From Parascedosporium putredinis (Eukaryota; Ascomycota; Sordariomycetes; Microascales; Microascaceae), in NCBI GenBank assembly GCA_949357655.1, contig CASHTG010000003.1, positions 682,001 to 746,000 of the forward strand: a stretch of DNA of 64,000 nucleotides, in the 5' to 3' direction. This document shows, in pieces, positions 11,162 through 22,360 of this stretch; position 1 is the first letter of the stretch; each line of letters starts with the position of its first letter. Made by a program: the position numbers and the translations under genes. The notes beneath the pieces were generated by a model, which saw nothing but the letters and a program-made list of their open reading frames with translations, had not been told where the DNA came from and searched no databases.

Positions 11162-13770
11162 ATGCCGCCGACCCTCCGAAGGTCGACGCGGACCCGGAAG
11201 TCAAGCATAAAAGCTAGCCAGCCCGAGATAGACCTTGACTCGGATTTTGAGCCCGAAGAAAAGGTCGCGGTAGCCGCGACACCAAAGAGGCGGGGGCGAC
11301 CGAGGAAACACCCGCCTGTAGCGGAGTCGATCCAGGTTGAGCCTGAAATTGAAGAGCCGGAGCTTGACGAAGGGTCGGGGACGAGGCCGCGCAAGAGGAA
11401 GAGGAAGAAAATGGAAGCGACACCCTAGAGCCGGGAAACGAAAGCTATCAAACTGATGACGAGGGAGAGGAGCTGGATGCGGGCGGCGGGGAAGACGACG
11501 ACGATGACGACGACGACGTGGTGCTCTCACACGATGATGAGGATGGGTCGGTCGTCGAAAGCGACGCTTCGGGAAATGTAAAGGCGTCGCGCAGGGCAAA
11601 GAAGCCGACAAAGGCGTCCACGATCGACTCCAACGCCATCGAGCCCTACCCGTTCTCCAAGAAGACGACCCGGGCGTACGAGGGCCCGTTCAAGCGCCAG
11701 CGCAAAACCCCGCACATCCTGCAATACATGTACGGACCCGCGGAGGCGCATACCAAGTTGGCCTATGGCATGCTCAACCGATTCTATCACCTAGAGACCC
11801 TGCCAGGAAGACCCGTCGACGATTCGTCGGGCCCCCTCCTTACGCCGTGGGTGCCGGAGGGTTTGAGGCGTCCCAGCAAGCTGCCCTCACAGCTTGGCTT
11901 GATAGGTATGGGCGCGACGAAGGCGTCGGACCGAGGCAAAAGCTTGTAAAGCTTAGTAAAGCCGGCATGGCGCCGTACTTGGTGAAACCCGACGGTAATC
12001 TCGCCGTCCTACTCGGGCCCTACGGCGAGCAGCAGGAGATCACTTTTCCCGGCGGCGCAAACCGGGGTGTCTGCTTAAACGGCGCGGATCTTCCAACCGA
12101 TAGCCACGCCCGGGACGAGAGAAGCCAACCCAAGGGCTGGATGTTGGACGCGGGCGGCCTCGTTCTTTCCCTCGCGTGGGCGTACCGCCCGGAAAATACG
12201 GACCCGGTCCTCGCGCTCTGCGTGGTACCGCACTCGGACCAGCACCACCCTAACACGGCGGAACGGGACGCCCACCTTGGCTCCCGCAAGCACGGCATCA
12301 TCCAGTTTTGGAAGTTCCCCGCCAAGAAGACGAAGCAGGAGGACATGGTGCCCAAGGCCGAGCCGCCGATTCTGCTGCGGACCCTCATGTTTGATTGGGG
12401 GAGGGCGAGGCGGATCAAGTGGTGCCCCGTCCCGCCGACGGAGGGGTCCATCATGGGGCTGCTAGGTCTACTTACGGGCGATGGAAAGGTCCGGGTGCTC
12501 GAGATTGAGAATGTTCGGCCAAAGGAACGCTCAACATTTTGTAAGTGGCTTTTCTTTTTCTCCATTAGTCTTCGACTACTAGCCTTCTTTTTCGCGCGAC
12601 ATGCAGTCTCTTTTTTCTGCTTCTCCGTTTCTAATCTTTACGAATAGCCAAAGTCGACACGCCGGCGTTTACTCTATCGATACCCGACGAATACGGCGTT
12701 GAAGCCACGGCTTTCGCATGGGTCAACATTAACCGCATAGTCATCGGCTACACCGATGGCAGTCTCGCCCTCTGGTCGCTCTACCCTCTCGCGCTTCTAT
12801 CACGCCACCCGGTGCACACGACCTACGTCGTCGACATCGCATCTGGCTACCCGTCGCGCCCGTACCTCGTCGCCTCCTCTCCCGTGAGCGGGTTCCCGCG
12901 CTCGTCGACCTCACCTGCCCGACGCCCGAGAGCACCGGCTTCACCCGCACCACCATCACCACGCAGCCCAACCTCCTTCAGTGGAACGACCCTCTGCAAG
13001 GATTCGTGTCCTGCTACCCCTCGGGCTCCGTGACGGAAACGTCGGTCGGGTTCATGCACCACCGCTACTTCCCGCACGTGCGCCGCGTCGCCGACTCCCC
13101 CAGCCTGCTCACCTGCCTGGCCGCCGGCTACACGCACCCTTTCCTCCTCACGGGGCTTCGGGACGGCTCCGTGTGGGCTTGCAACGCCGCCAACAAGATC
13201 TTCGCCACCCGGCAGGACCGGCCTCTGAAACTCAAGGTGCTTGAGCACGAGTATCGGCCCGCAGAGAGGTTCAACGCGTCCGCGGTGCGCGACAGCGACG
13301 ACGCGGCGATGGCTGAGAAGCTCAAGCAAGTGCGCGCCGCGGTGCGGATCCTGGGAGGCTGGGGAGAGGAGCCTAACGTGTGGAGAATCGATAGGAGGAG
13401 GCCGACGCAGAAAAGCTCGAAGAAGAAGACGACGAAGAAGAAGGCAAAAGGCAAGAAGAAGGCGAGAACGGCGGGGAAGAAGAAGGCCAAGGGCGCGGCA
13501 GAGGAGGAGGAGGAGGAGGACGACGACGACGATGTCGATGCTATGGACGTGGATGAGGACGAGGAAAGTTCTGCTGGGGAAGAGAGCGAGGGCGGCGATG
13601 AGGATGGCGAGCCCGTGGCCAAAGATACGAGGTCAATGATCAATCACGAGCCATTTACGAGGATCATGGTCATGGAGTGGAACCCGAATCTCGAGTACGG
13701 GTGTTGGGCGGCTATCGCGGCCGCTTCTGGTCTTGTGCGCGTCATGGATCTCGCGGTGGACGTGGACTAG
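11162..13770 (+). CDS. TFC6: TFIIIC subunit (Tfc6/Sfc6-like), AT-hook and WD-like
   Basis: Subunit of RNA polymerase III factor TFIIIC, which binds internal promoters of tRNA genes. The start MPPTLRRSTRTRKS is typical. An AT-hook (KRRGRPRKHP) lies near residues 41-51, followed by an Asp/Glu stretch. Blocks I associate with fungal members are KKTTRAYEGPFKRQRKTPHI, PKGWMLDAGGLVLSLAWAYR, FDWGRARRIKWCPVP, FAWVNINRIVIGYTDGSLAL, FMHHRYFPHVRR and FTRIMVMEWNPNLEYGCWAA. One intron, 12541-12647 (107 nt, phase 1). Between about 13395 and 13625 is a long Lys-rich then Asp/Glu-rich insert. The frame moves at about 11405, 11861 and 12890, each as one lost base. Restoring three bases gives about 834 aa with no internal stop. 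I read it as a functional gene with sequence errors. Confidence 0.87.
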
Positions 13771-13961
13771 ATACAGCCTTAGCAGGGAGGGTAGCGGTGA
13801 ACGAGAGAGGTCACGATGCGCAAAGTCTTCACCTCTGTGTACTATAAATGATACCACATGCCGCAGATTGGAAGAGCGGGGAAATGAAGAAAAAGGAAGA
13901 CTACTACTGATTTCATGTCCCAGAGCCTCTCTATATATCGTACAGTTTACTTGGGTTGCCA

Positions 13962-13990
13962 AGAAAGAAAGAAAGAAAAAGAAAGAAATA
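13962..13990. repeat. GAAA-type tetranucleotide tract
   Basis: Short purine tract of GAAA units in the 252-bp gap between two convergent genes. Confidence 0.8.
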
Positions 13991-14022
13991 GAAGCTAGAC
14001 GAGAGGCGGGGCGCAGCCGCCC

Positions 14023-15092
14023 TCACAAACACTGCTTCCCCATAACGGTGTGGTGGTGGTCAAACGCCTTGGCCATGGCGTAGAAGTGGGTGGCAGCGGC
14101 CATAAGGACAAACATGTGGAAGAGCTGGTGCGAGCTGCCCCAGATGTCGAACTTGCCGGGAAAGCTTCTCTCGGGCCACCGAGCGGCGTAGAGAACGGCG
14201 CCAAAGATGTACATGAGACCATGCAAGATGACGAGGCTGAGGCTCATACGCTCCTCCATCTGCTGAAACTCGTACATGCTCAGCGCGTGCAGCACGGGGA
14301 CGACGCCCGAGGTGCCGAGGGCCACAAACATGCCGGCGCGCCACGGCCGCCAAGCCGGAGTGCGGAAGCGGTCGACCCACGAGACGGCGCCGCATCCTAG
14401 TCCGAGCAGGATCATCTAGAGGACGGCGCAAGGGCGCTGGTTAGCGGGGGTTCACCTCGAGATGGAATTCGGTTGGTCACCAGCCACTAGAGATGGCGAG
14501 GTAAACTTACAATCCCAAGATACAACGTCATTAGCGTAGGGTCGCAGTAAAAGCCGTAGTACAAAGCTGGCACATAGCTCCCAACAATCAGGAAGATGAT
14601 GCCCGAGTAGTCTAGCTTGTTCCCGACGCGCGCAACTGCCTCGGAATGGCTCGAGATGGCATGAAACGTGGCGCTCATGCCCAGGCAGCAAATGGCGCCA
14701 CCAAAGAAGCAAGCGAAGACGAGTACGTCGGCGGCGGAGGCGGTATCATAGCGCGGAGCAACGACGGAGTAGAGGAACGCGGCCCCGGACAGGAAGGCGA
14801 CGGCGCCGAGGAGGTGGGAATAAATGTTGACAGACTCGTTGTGGAGGTATCCTAAGGAGGTGAAGCAGTCGGTGAAGCTGCTCGTCGAGGGACGGTACCC
14901 GCTGTAGATGAAGGAGTTATCGCGGCGCCAGTCGGGGAGGTCGTCCCAGAGGAGGAGAAAGGCCTTTTCTACCTCGGACTCGAGGTGTTTCGCCTTTGCG
15001 ATCAGCGTGTCGGTCACCGAAGCGATGGAGGATACGGAGGAGCGTCGGCGCCGGTGCCGGAGGGACGCGTCGTCGGCGGGCTGGGGACCCAT
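14023..15092 (-). CDS. PAQR/IZH (haemolysin III-related) membrane receptor
   Basis: Seven-helix membrane protein of the PAQR superfamily (adiponectin receptors, yeast Izh proteins). Izh proteins are linked to zinc and lipid homeostasis, and the catalytic model is a zinc-dependent hydrolase. Exon 1 is 15092-14511 (194 codons), a 95-nt phase-0 intron spans 14510-14416, and exon 2 is 14415-14023; total 324 aa, usual for the family. Visible family motifs are NESVNIYSHLLGA before helix 1, SATFHAISSHSE (Ser...His...His), LDYSGIIFLIVGSYVPALYY, and the C-terminal HQLFHMFVLMAAATHFYAMA with the HxxxH-type metal ligands. The first 60 residues are a basic, Ser-rich cytosolic tail. No frameshift here. Its 3' end faces that of the TFIIIC gene 252 bp away. 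Confidence 0.93.
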
Positions 15093-15821
15093 ACTTGCGG
15101 TATAGCTGTTTGATTGCGCGCCGAGGGGAGGGCGAAAAATCTACGAGTTGTCGAGGCGAGATTACAATGGCTGATGATGAGTCTAAAGCTTCTGGCTAAG
15201 AAAATTCAGAAGCGAGGAAGAACGAGAGCACGGAGAGAAAAAGAGAAAAGCGGCAAAGATATATTCATTCGGTCATATCCGGTCCAGCCAGAATTTCCCT
15301 TTCGTTGGTGAGCTCAACAGATTTTGAGGTTTCTTGAAGTGTAGTAGTGGGGCTTCGCGAGCTGGCCGAGGCAGCTCTATTTCATTGAGCGTTGCGACGC
15401 TTAAAAACATGTGGGTTGAAGCAAGTCGAAGCGTCGAAGCACATGGGCAGGGGCGAAAGGAAACGCGGGTAGGAGCAACCCATGTTTCTCAATGCGACCC
15501 CAAAAATTTAGTCTTGTTAGCAAATCATTGCGAGGACTTTTTCTCCCCTCGCGACAGAAAGCCGTGAAATCTACCTCGGTAGAGGAGCGAAAAGAAGGTT
15601 GTGGTGTTGTAGTTACACTTCTTTCGCCTACTTGAAGAAAGAAAAAAAGAAACGTTTATCTTGAACTGCTTAACTTCATGAATGCTCTAGAACAAAAAAT
15701 GCAAGGGATGGGCTTCGCCTTCCATGATGGACCAAGGCGCGAGAAACATGCGACAAAGAACTCGTTTGCGCCTGATACATCCACGGGTCCGTCCTGGAAA
15801 ACCACTCTCCTCCAAGTCCGA
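15093..15821. other. Intergenic, upstream of the IZH-type gene
   Basis: No gene seen. It should contain the promoter and leader of the IZH-type gene and the 3' end of TMA7, both on the minus strand. Confidence 0.5.
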
Positions 15822-16191
15822 TCATTTCTTGCCGCTCTTCTTGATACCCTGGTTGCCCGTGTTCAAAGGGCCCTTGCCGGAGGCCTTAGCGGCCATCTCC
15901 TTGCGAGCCTTCTCCTCTGTCGCGGGCAGACAACACGTTAGTATGCCTGGGTTCGGTGCGTGGCCGCAGGGAGTGGGTATACTCACCGGCCTTCTTCCTC
16001 TCGAGGTAAGCGAGATCGTCATCGTCGAGATCCTTGGCGTTCTTCTTGGGAGCCTTGAGAGGCTTGACCTTGCCACCTAGAAAAAGAGACAGAGGGAGTT
16101 AGTCAAGGGCCAAGACAACCAGAATCGGCCAAGGCTGCGATGCGGAATTATCAGCCACGAAATCCCTACCTTCTCTGTTGGAACCACCCAT
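15822..16191 (-). CDS. TMA7: Translation machinery-associated protein 7
   Basis: Small, highly basic ribosome-associated protein with a role in translation inferred from yeast. The gene is three exons: 16191-16170 (22 nt), 16076-15987 (90 nt) and 15916-15822 (95 nt), with introns of 93 and 70 nt. The spliced product is 68 aa, running MGGSNREGGKVKPLKAPKKN, then an acidic segment DLDDDDLAYLERKKAEEK, then ARKEMAAKASGKGPLNTG and a C-terminal GIKKSGKK. The conserved N-terminal MGG...EGGKVKPLK and C-terminal GIKKSGKK are diagnostic of the family. All exon joins keep frame. It is transcribed divergently from the Prp4 kinase gene 763 bp away. Confidence 0.96.
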
Positions 16192-16954
16192 GTTGATGTG
16201 AGGCAGGTAGTGAAATGGGGCGTATGAACTAGATGATGGAAGCGTCTGACAAAAACAGAGATCAAGGAAGAGTCGCAAGACCGGCGTAATAGTTGCTCAA
16301 ATGGATTATATCCTGGAGAAACTTGCGCCAGTAGGTGGGGAGGAATGGCAGAATTATTTGCCCCGCATTCACCGACTTTGTGAACTGATAATTCTATATC
16401 CGCAATTCATGCATTTAAAGGAAAAGACTCTGGAAAGTTTTTGCCAGCCTTCTCAATGCTGGGGTCTTGCCCCCACCCAATTTTCCGGGTGCCGAAGGAA
16501 GTTGCCTCCAGGCAGTCAAACACCAAATCGCATTTCGAAGCACATTCCGACGCGACATTCGCTGATCATCACATCTATCTCTTCAGCAACAGCATTCGCC
16601 TTCTACTTCTCCCTATCCTCTGTGCCATCTCATCCTTCTTCTTTCCTTCACCCCTTTTATGGTTGTTTCTCTCTTTTCGCACTTGATTCCGTCGCCGCCT
16701 CCACATCGTGCCGGCCTTGAAACCCATTACGTCGTGACTCGTGACGTGATATGATCCCTTGAGACCGTCAGGCTGAGCGATCCGGTTCGCACCAATTTCC
16801 TGCTGGTCGTCTTGAACTTCCGAGGGCTACTGAGCTAACATTTGGTTGACTTTTCACATCACAAAGAGATTTCGAGGCTTCGTCCTCTTCTTCATTCGGA
16901 TCGCCTTGCCTTATCTTAATACCAACAAAACCGTTTCATTTTCTTCTCGGTAGG
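16192..16954. promoter_or_regulatory. Divergent TMA7 / prp4 promoter region
   Basis: This 763-bp region separates two divergent start codons. Pyrimidine-rich leader-like DNA lies at 16570-16690 and just before the prp4 ATG. A cluster of bZIP-type sites, TTACGTC, TGACTC and TGACGT, lies at 16727-16750. TGACTC is the Gcn4/CPC1 core and TGACGT a CRE half-site. Actual regulation is not shown by sequence alone. Confidence 0.5.
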
Positions 16955-19900
16955 ATGGCGCCACCCGCCAGCTCAGAGGAGGGTGAAATCATCGAAAGTG
17001 TAGTGGCGGACCTCAAGGCAACCTCGTTGCCAAGTACTGGGAGAAACGGTGTTGACCGTCAAGATAGACACCGACGCAGAGCCTCGCCCTCTAAATCACC
17101 CGATCACGTTCACCCCGACCGGCGCAGCAACTCCCCACGCGGATACAAGCGGTCGAGAGATGATCGCGACAATCGCGACCAGAATAGCAGCCGTCACGGC
17201 GGAGACGCGCGACGCTTTCGCTCCGGCATGTACGACGACGACGGCTGGGGGACAACCGTCGCCAACAACGCCCCTATCATGATCTAGACCGACCCTACTC
17301 CGGTCGTGACCGTGACCGTGACCGCGAACGTGATAGAGACCGAGACCGAGACCGAGAACGCAATAGAAGCCGGGAGCGGCACACGGGGAGGGATCGCGAT
17401 GGCTACCCTGATAAGCGACAGCGAAATCGAAGCCGATCCCTCAACCGCCGCGACCGCGGCGCAGGCGGAGGCGACCGGCACCGCGATGACCGTCGCAAGA
17501 GGGAGGAGCAACGATTCGAACGTCCAGGTGATTATCTTAGAACTATCAAGTATGATGATGACGTCGACCGCAATTCCCGGGCCGGTTCCACCGTGTCCCG
17601 GCGGTCTGATGGTTTCGAGGCTCCGTCCACATCAAAACACGATGCTAAACCAGGTCAAGGGCTTGCGGATGAACGACATTCCTCCCGTGGCTTCGTCGCC
17701 GCGCGCGATTCTCAGTACGTCTCCAGGGCTTGTCGGGGTCGCTTCACCCTCTCTTGCCCCGTTCCTTTGTGTTCTCCCCGTATCACAGCTAACCGCGTCT
17801 CACCCCTTAGGTCTACCCGCGAGTCAGAAGGATCCCCCAGAGCCCGAGCCTGAGCCCGAGCCTGAGCCGATCGACGAGGACGCTGAAATTGAACGACGCC
17901 GCAAACGGCGCGAGGCGCTCTTAGCAAAGTCCAGCTCCGCCACTCCTCTGCTCATCCACGCTCTCCATGGGGCTGACAAGTCGTTGGTGAACTCTCCAAG
18001 CCGATCGCCGCAGAGAGCTGGCTCTCCACAATCGGGTAAAGGATCATTCTCTAACAGGGAGAATTCGGCTAACTCTCCAGATGTCGCGTCCCCGCTTCCA
18101 ATGACTACGAAGGTGAAGCGGAGCTAGGCGCCTTGGGCATCACCAACGACGAGGACCTCATGAACGTTCACGCGCAAGTCGACGCGGACGATGAAGATGG
18201 CCCATCAGCAGCCGACTATGATCCGACTGTTGATATGAAGGAAGATGGTCTGAAGGATGAGAAGCGGTTCGGAAATGTCGGACTACACGGAGAGCGGGGC
18301 CGCAAGCAGTCTCTCGAGTCATCAGCTGCTGCGCCGGTGGCTCGTGAGGACGCCAAGGCTAATGATGATGATGACGATGACGACGACGACTTCAACATGT
18401 TTGCCGAAGACTTTGATGTGGACAAGTACGCGGCTACCAAGTCGAGCAAGGCGGCAGGCGACCTTGACGGCGGAGACGGCGACGGTGGCGGCCTGCTCGA
18501 GGACGTAGACAAGGACGGGTACTACAAGATCCGCATCGGTGAGATGATTAACGGAAGGTATCAGGTCCAGACCACCCTAGGCAAGGGCATGTTCTCTGGA
18601 GTTGTTCGCGCGGTAGATGTTACGGACAAGAAGAAGCTCGTGGCCATCAAGATGATGAGGAACAACGATGCCCTGCGCAAGGGCGGTTTCACCGAGATTG
18701 CCATCCTACAGAAACTCAACGAAGCTGACCCCGAAGATCGTAAGCATATCGTGCGCTTCTGGAGGCACTTTGACCACAAGGGCCACTTGTGCATGGCGTT
18801 TGAGAATCTCAGCCTGAACTTGCGAGAGGTGCTCAAGAAGTTTGGTAACAACGTCGGTATCAACCTGAACGCTACTAGGGCCTATGCTCATCAGATCTTC
18901 ATTGGGCTGGCGCACCTTCGAAAGTGCGGCATTATACACGCTGATTTGAAGCCGGACAACATTCTGGTGAGGACCCCCCTCTTCTTGGTTCATCCATACC
19001 TCCAGCTTCAATTTGTTCCTCTAGAAGTTAGCTCATGTCTGCTAACCCTTTATCACTTTCCTTCAGGTCAACGAAAGTCGCAACCTACTCAAGATTTGCG
19101 ATTTGGGTACGGCCATTGATAAGCTTGATGCGGCGACATCGCACAACGAGATCACGCCGTACCTCGTTAGTCGATTCTACCGAGCACCGGAGATCATGCT
19201 CGGTATGCCGTACGAATACGCCATTGACATGTGGTCCATCGGATGCACGCTCTACGAGCTTTACACGGGCAAAATTCTATTTACGGGCGACAGCAACAAC
19301 CAGATGCTCAAGTCAATCATGGAAATCAGGGGCAAAATTGCGCCCAAGTCTTACCGCCGCGGCGAATTGGCGGCCATGCATTTCGACGAGAAGGGCAACT
19401 TTGTTTCCGTAGAACGGGACAAGGTGCTCGGAAAGGTAAGATCTTTTTTCCTTCCCTTTTTCGTGTCTTTTTGTTTCGTCACGGTCTCCTGCTTTCACTC
19501 TTCGTCCTCATTATTCGTGTATTCGTGGTGGTGTTTCGCGTCTCTCGGCATCCATTTGCGCGTTTGTACCCCCAGTTACTAGTGTGCCAAGTGGTACTCT
19601 TGTCGTCCGATTGACACGATTCTATTTTTGTTTGTATCGGCCGCCCAGCCGCCCTATTCCCAGTGCGCCTTTGAAACAGCGGATCGCTGGAAGAGGTGGG
19701 CGGGCTGCTATTTTGCTTAGGATGCGTGCGCATTGCATTGTGGCGTTTGCGGAGACGGTCCATCATACCCTTAGTTTCCCAAAGGTTTGGAAGTGTCTTA
19801 AGCGCCGGCCCAAGCCAGAGACCCAGACGTGGCCGGGCCCAACGCCGGCGAGACCTCCCCTCCCCTCAAGCAAAACACATCTCAGATCGGAATCTTCATA

Positions 19901-20750
19901 GCCCATGGACTCGGCCTCAAACCCAATACCGCTTGGGCTTGGTTATGGCCCAGTATGGTTGGACCCAATCGATCCTTGCCCCAGTTTTAATTCATCCCGT
20001 CATCGCAAGCTTGGCTTGGGCTAGTTGCCTTCGCCCGTCTTACCACGCCGATGCGAATTCGGCCATGACGAGCGAGTCGCTTGTCTGGGAGCTACAGGTC
20101 AACCCGATTGATTGTTTTGGGGGCGGGTTTAGTGAGGTCCATGTACGTGAGCCTACCACTTGATATGAGACACGGTCCACTTGGGTCATAGGTGGTCTCC
20201 GAGATGCCTCCCCTCGCCTCCCCTTTCCTTGCACACACCCCGGCCCGCCAGGACAAGCAGCTTGCCGGTCAGGCAGTTCGCATTGGTCCCTGAGCAGCCG
20301 CCGACCACGGCCCACCCCCTCCGATGCCTTGTCTTTGTCCGCTTTTGGCGGCTTGTCTCGTCGATCAAAGCCATCGCAAGTGACGGCCCTCTTTGACTCT
20401 CCCCTTGCAAATAGAGCATTTTCATCTTCATTTTTGTTTGGTTTCCTGCCACGCCCCCGCCCCTTCATTATTGTCTGCCTAGTCCTGTTCGCCAGAAACG
20501 TTTGCTAATACGTCCGCTCGCTTTCCAGACAACGATCAAGACCCTTGCTTTGCTCAAACCAACCCGTGACCTTCGCACCCGCCTCACGGCCGCATCAAGC
20601 GGCCTGGATGATGCCGAGGCGGGTGACCTCAACCACTTCATCGACCTCCTCGAGCATTGCCTAGCCCTCAATCCCGATAAGCGGATCAAGCCAACAGAGG
20701 CCCTCAAACACCCCTTCTTTACCTCTTGGGCCAGCTCGGCCAGGCGCTGA
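16955..20750 (+). CDS. prp4: Serine/threonine kinase Prp4 (PRPF4B)
   Basis: Spliceosome-associated kinase of the nucleus that activates the B complex. The start MAPPASSEEGEIIE and the long Arg/Asp/Ser-rich N-terminus are typical, followed by EPEPEPIDEDAEIERRRKRR and an acidic stretch. The kinase domain starts near residue 490: GKGMFSGVV loop, VAIKMM lysine, HADLKPDNIL loop, DLG in place of DFG (as in Prp4/DYRK-like kinases), and SRFYRAPEIMLG. It ends with LALNPDKRIKPTEALKHPFF. Exons: 16955-17714, 17811-18966, 19067-19435, 20529-20750. Introns 1 and 2 are 96 and 100 nt with CTAAC branch points; intron 3 is 1,093 nt. Frame moves occur at the G5 run 17247-17251, the C5 run 17834-17838 and the C4 run 18090-18093. 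Correcting them gives about 835 aa. I read these as sequence errors. Confidence 0.95.
19436..20528 (+). other. Unusually long prp4 intron 3
   Basis: Donor GTAAGA after codon VLGK and acceptor TTTCCAG before TTIKTLALLKPTRDLRTRL, both phase 0. The joined protein matches the family across the gap. The length, 1,093 nt, is about ten times that of the other introns here. Retention would add about 49 unrelated residues to a stop at 19582 and remove the end of the kinase C-lobe. No exon or transposon is recognised inside. Confidence 0.85.
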
Positions 20751-22157
20751 TATGCCACTAACGGCTGTGTCGTGTGCGATTCAACGGTCTGCGACCGTGT
20801 CACGGGCCCTTGGCGGTGCTAGCGTGGCAAGCAGCCAGGTGGCCCGGCCATGGCCAACGCCCTGGGGCTCAATCAGCCTCCTCCTTTTTCTTCTTCTCAG
20901 GATCACAGTTGCAACTGTTACCGCCATCAACGTAGCATCTGATGGATGGCGCCTCCCTGGCTCGCAATAGATGCCTCGCCAAGGGTCACCTTGGAAAGCG
21001 GTCTGGCCGTGAACCTCTACCCTCGCTCTGCGAGCGTGCACTCCACTACAAGAATGGTCTATCCTCAACATCCACCGGCGCTAAGGGTGCTATGAAGATG
21101 TTTTCCAAGCGTCAACGGACTAGATGATGATGGGGAGCCCTCGGTTTCGAACTCCAAAGCCACCGGCGCCTACTCGCTCTCCCATGATTTAGAACATGAG
21201 TATAGTAGATCACCTTGGCGAGCCCTTTTTTTTCTTTTAATTTCTTCTGTCCTACCTCCCATAGAACCATAGGGAATGAGAGTTAAATAATAGGATATCA
21301 ATAGAAATAGACATTGATTCAAAGAGAATAAATCGGGACGCATGCACGACGAGGAGAAAGCTGCGATGCAGATGTAGACCGAGAGCCTGATTCATACGAG
21401 ATTTGCATCCCACAACTATCGACAACTTTCATCTCCCATTTCTCTTCCCGCTCCCTGTGCCCCCTTCTTTCCTTTTGTTGTTTGCCTTGGGCCGCTTGAC
21501 AGTAACGCGACGTCAATCTCTCTCTCAAGTTCACGTTCTCAAGCCAGCCCATTCCTTGCCGTGTCCCAGTGCCTCGGGTTTTGTTACCAGTCCAAGACCT
21601 ATCTTTTTTTTTTTGTTTCTTTTTCTTTTGAGCCAACGGGTCCGAGGCAGTATTGGGCATGTTCCAGACCTGTCAGGCAACGACGCCCCCGCGACATGGC
21701 CTCGACGTTCTTCGCGTCCCTCACCCCCGGGGCGTACGGTGGGCGGGGAGAATCGCGATTCAAGGAGGACCTTCGGCCCAGGGTACAGGACGCCTTCTTT
21801 GAGACAGGCAATGCGGTGTCGAGAACGCGTCGGCTGGTTGTTGTTTGTCTCATGATGCCCTTTTTCTTTCGTGAGGGGGTGTGCAGAACGTGCTCCAGAG
21901 AAAGTCTTAGTGACTACATGTATGCATAGATGGAGCAGGGTAGACTCGGCCAGGGGAGTAGGGTCAGTGATCTGCGGTTTCTTTGGATCCCAATCTCGAA
22001 CGAGCTTTTTCCTTCTCGCGAGGTAAGGGAAGAAACACGGGAGGATCACCTCTAGACACTGAAAATGGCTAGTCCCCTTGGGAGTATCCCCTTTTGCTTC
22101 TCGTGAAAAGCACAAGATTGGTGTTTGTGTTTGTTTGTGTGCAGTTCAAGCGGCGGG

Positions 22158-22185
22158 ATGCCATGCCATGCCATGCCACGCCATG
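22158..22185. repeat. ATGCC pentanucleotide repeat
   Basis: About five ATGCC units with one substitution. Confidence 0.85.
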
Positions 22186-22340
22186 TTGTCTCAGTCCAGC
22201 TTTTCTTCCACTACTTCTTCTACTTCTTCTGTGTATATTTCGTTTAGCTCAAGCCTCCACCAGCAGAGACGATAGTGTACGCAAACGCGTCGACTCCATG
22301 CGCAGTCACGAGCTACTACGACAAAAACGAAATCCTTCTT

Positions 22341-22360
22341 TTCTCTCTCTCTCTCTCTCT
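22341..22360. repeat. CT microsatellite
   Basis: Ten CT/TC units in a row. Confidence 0.9.
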
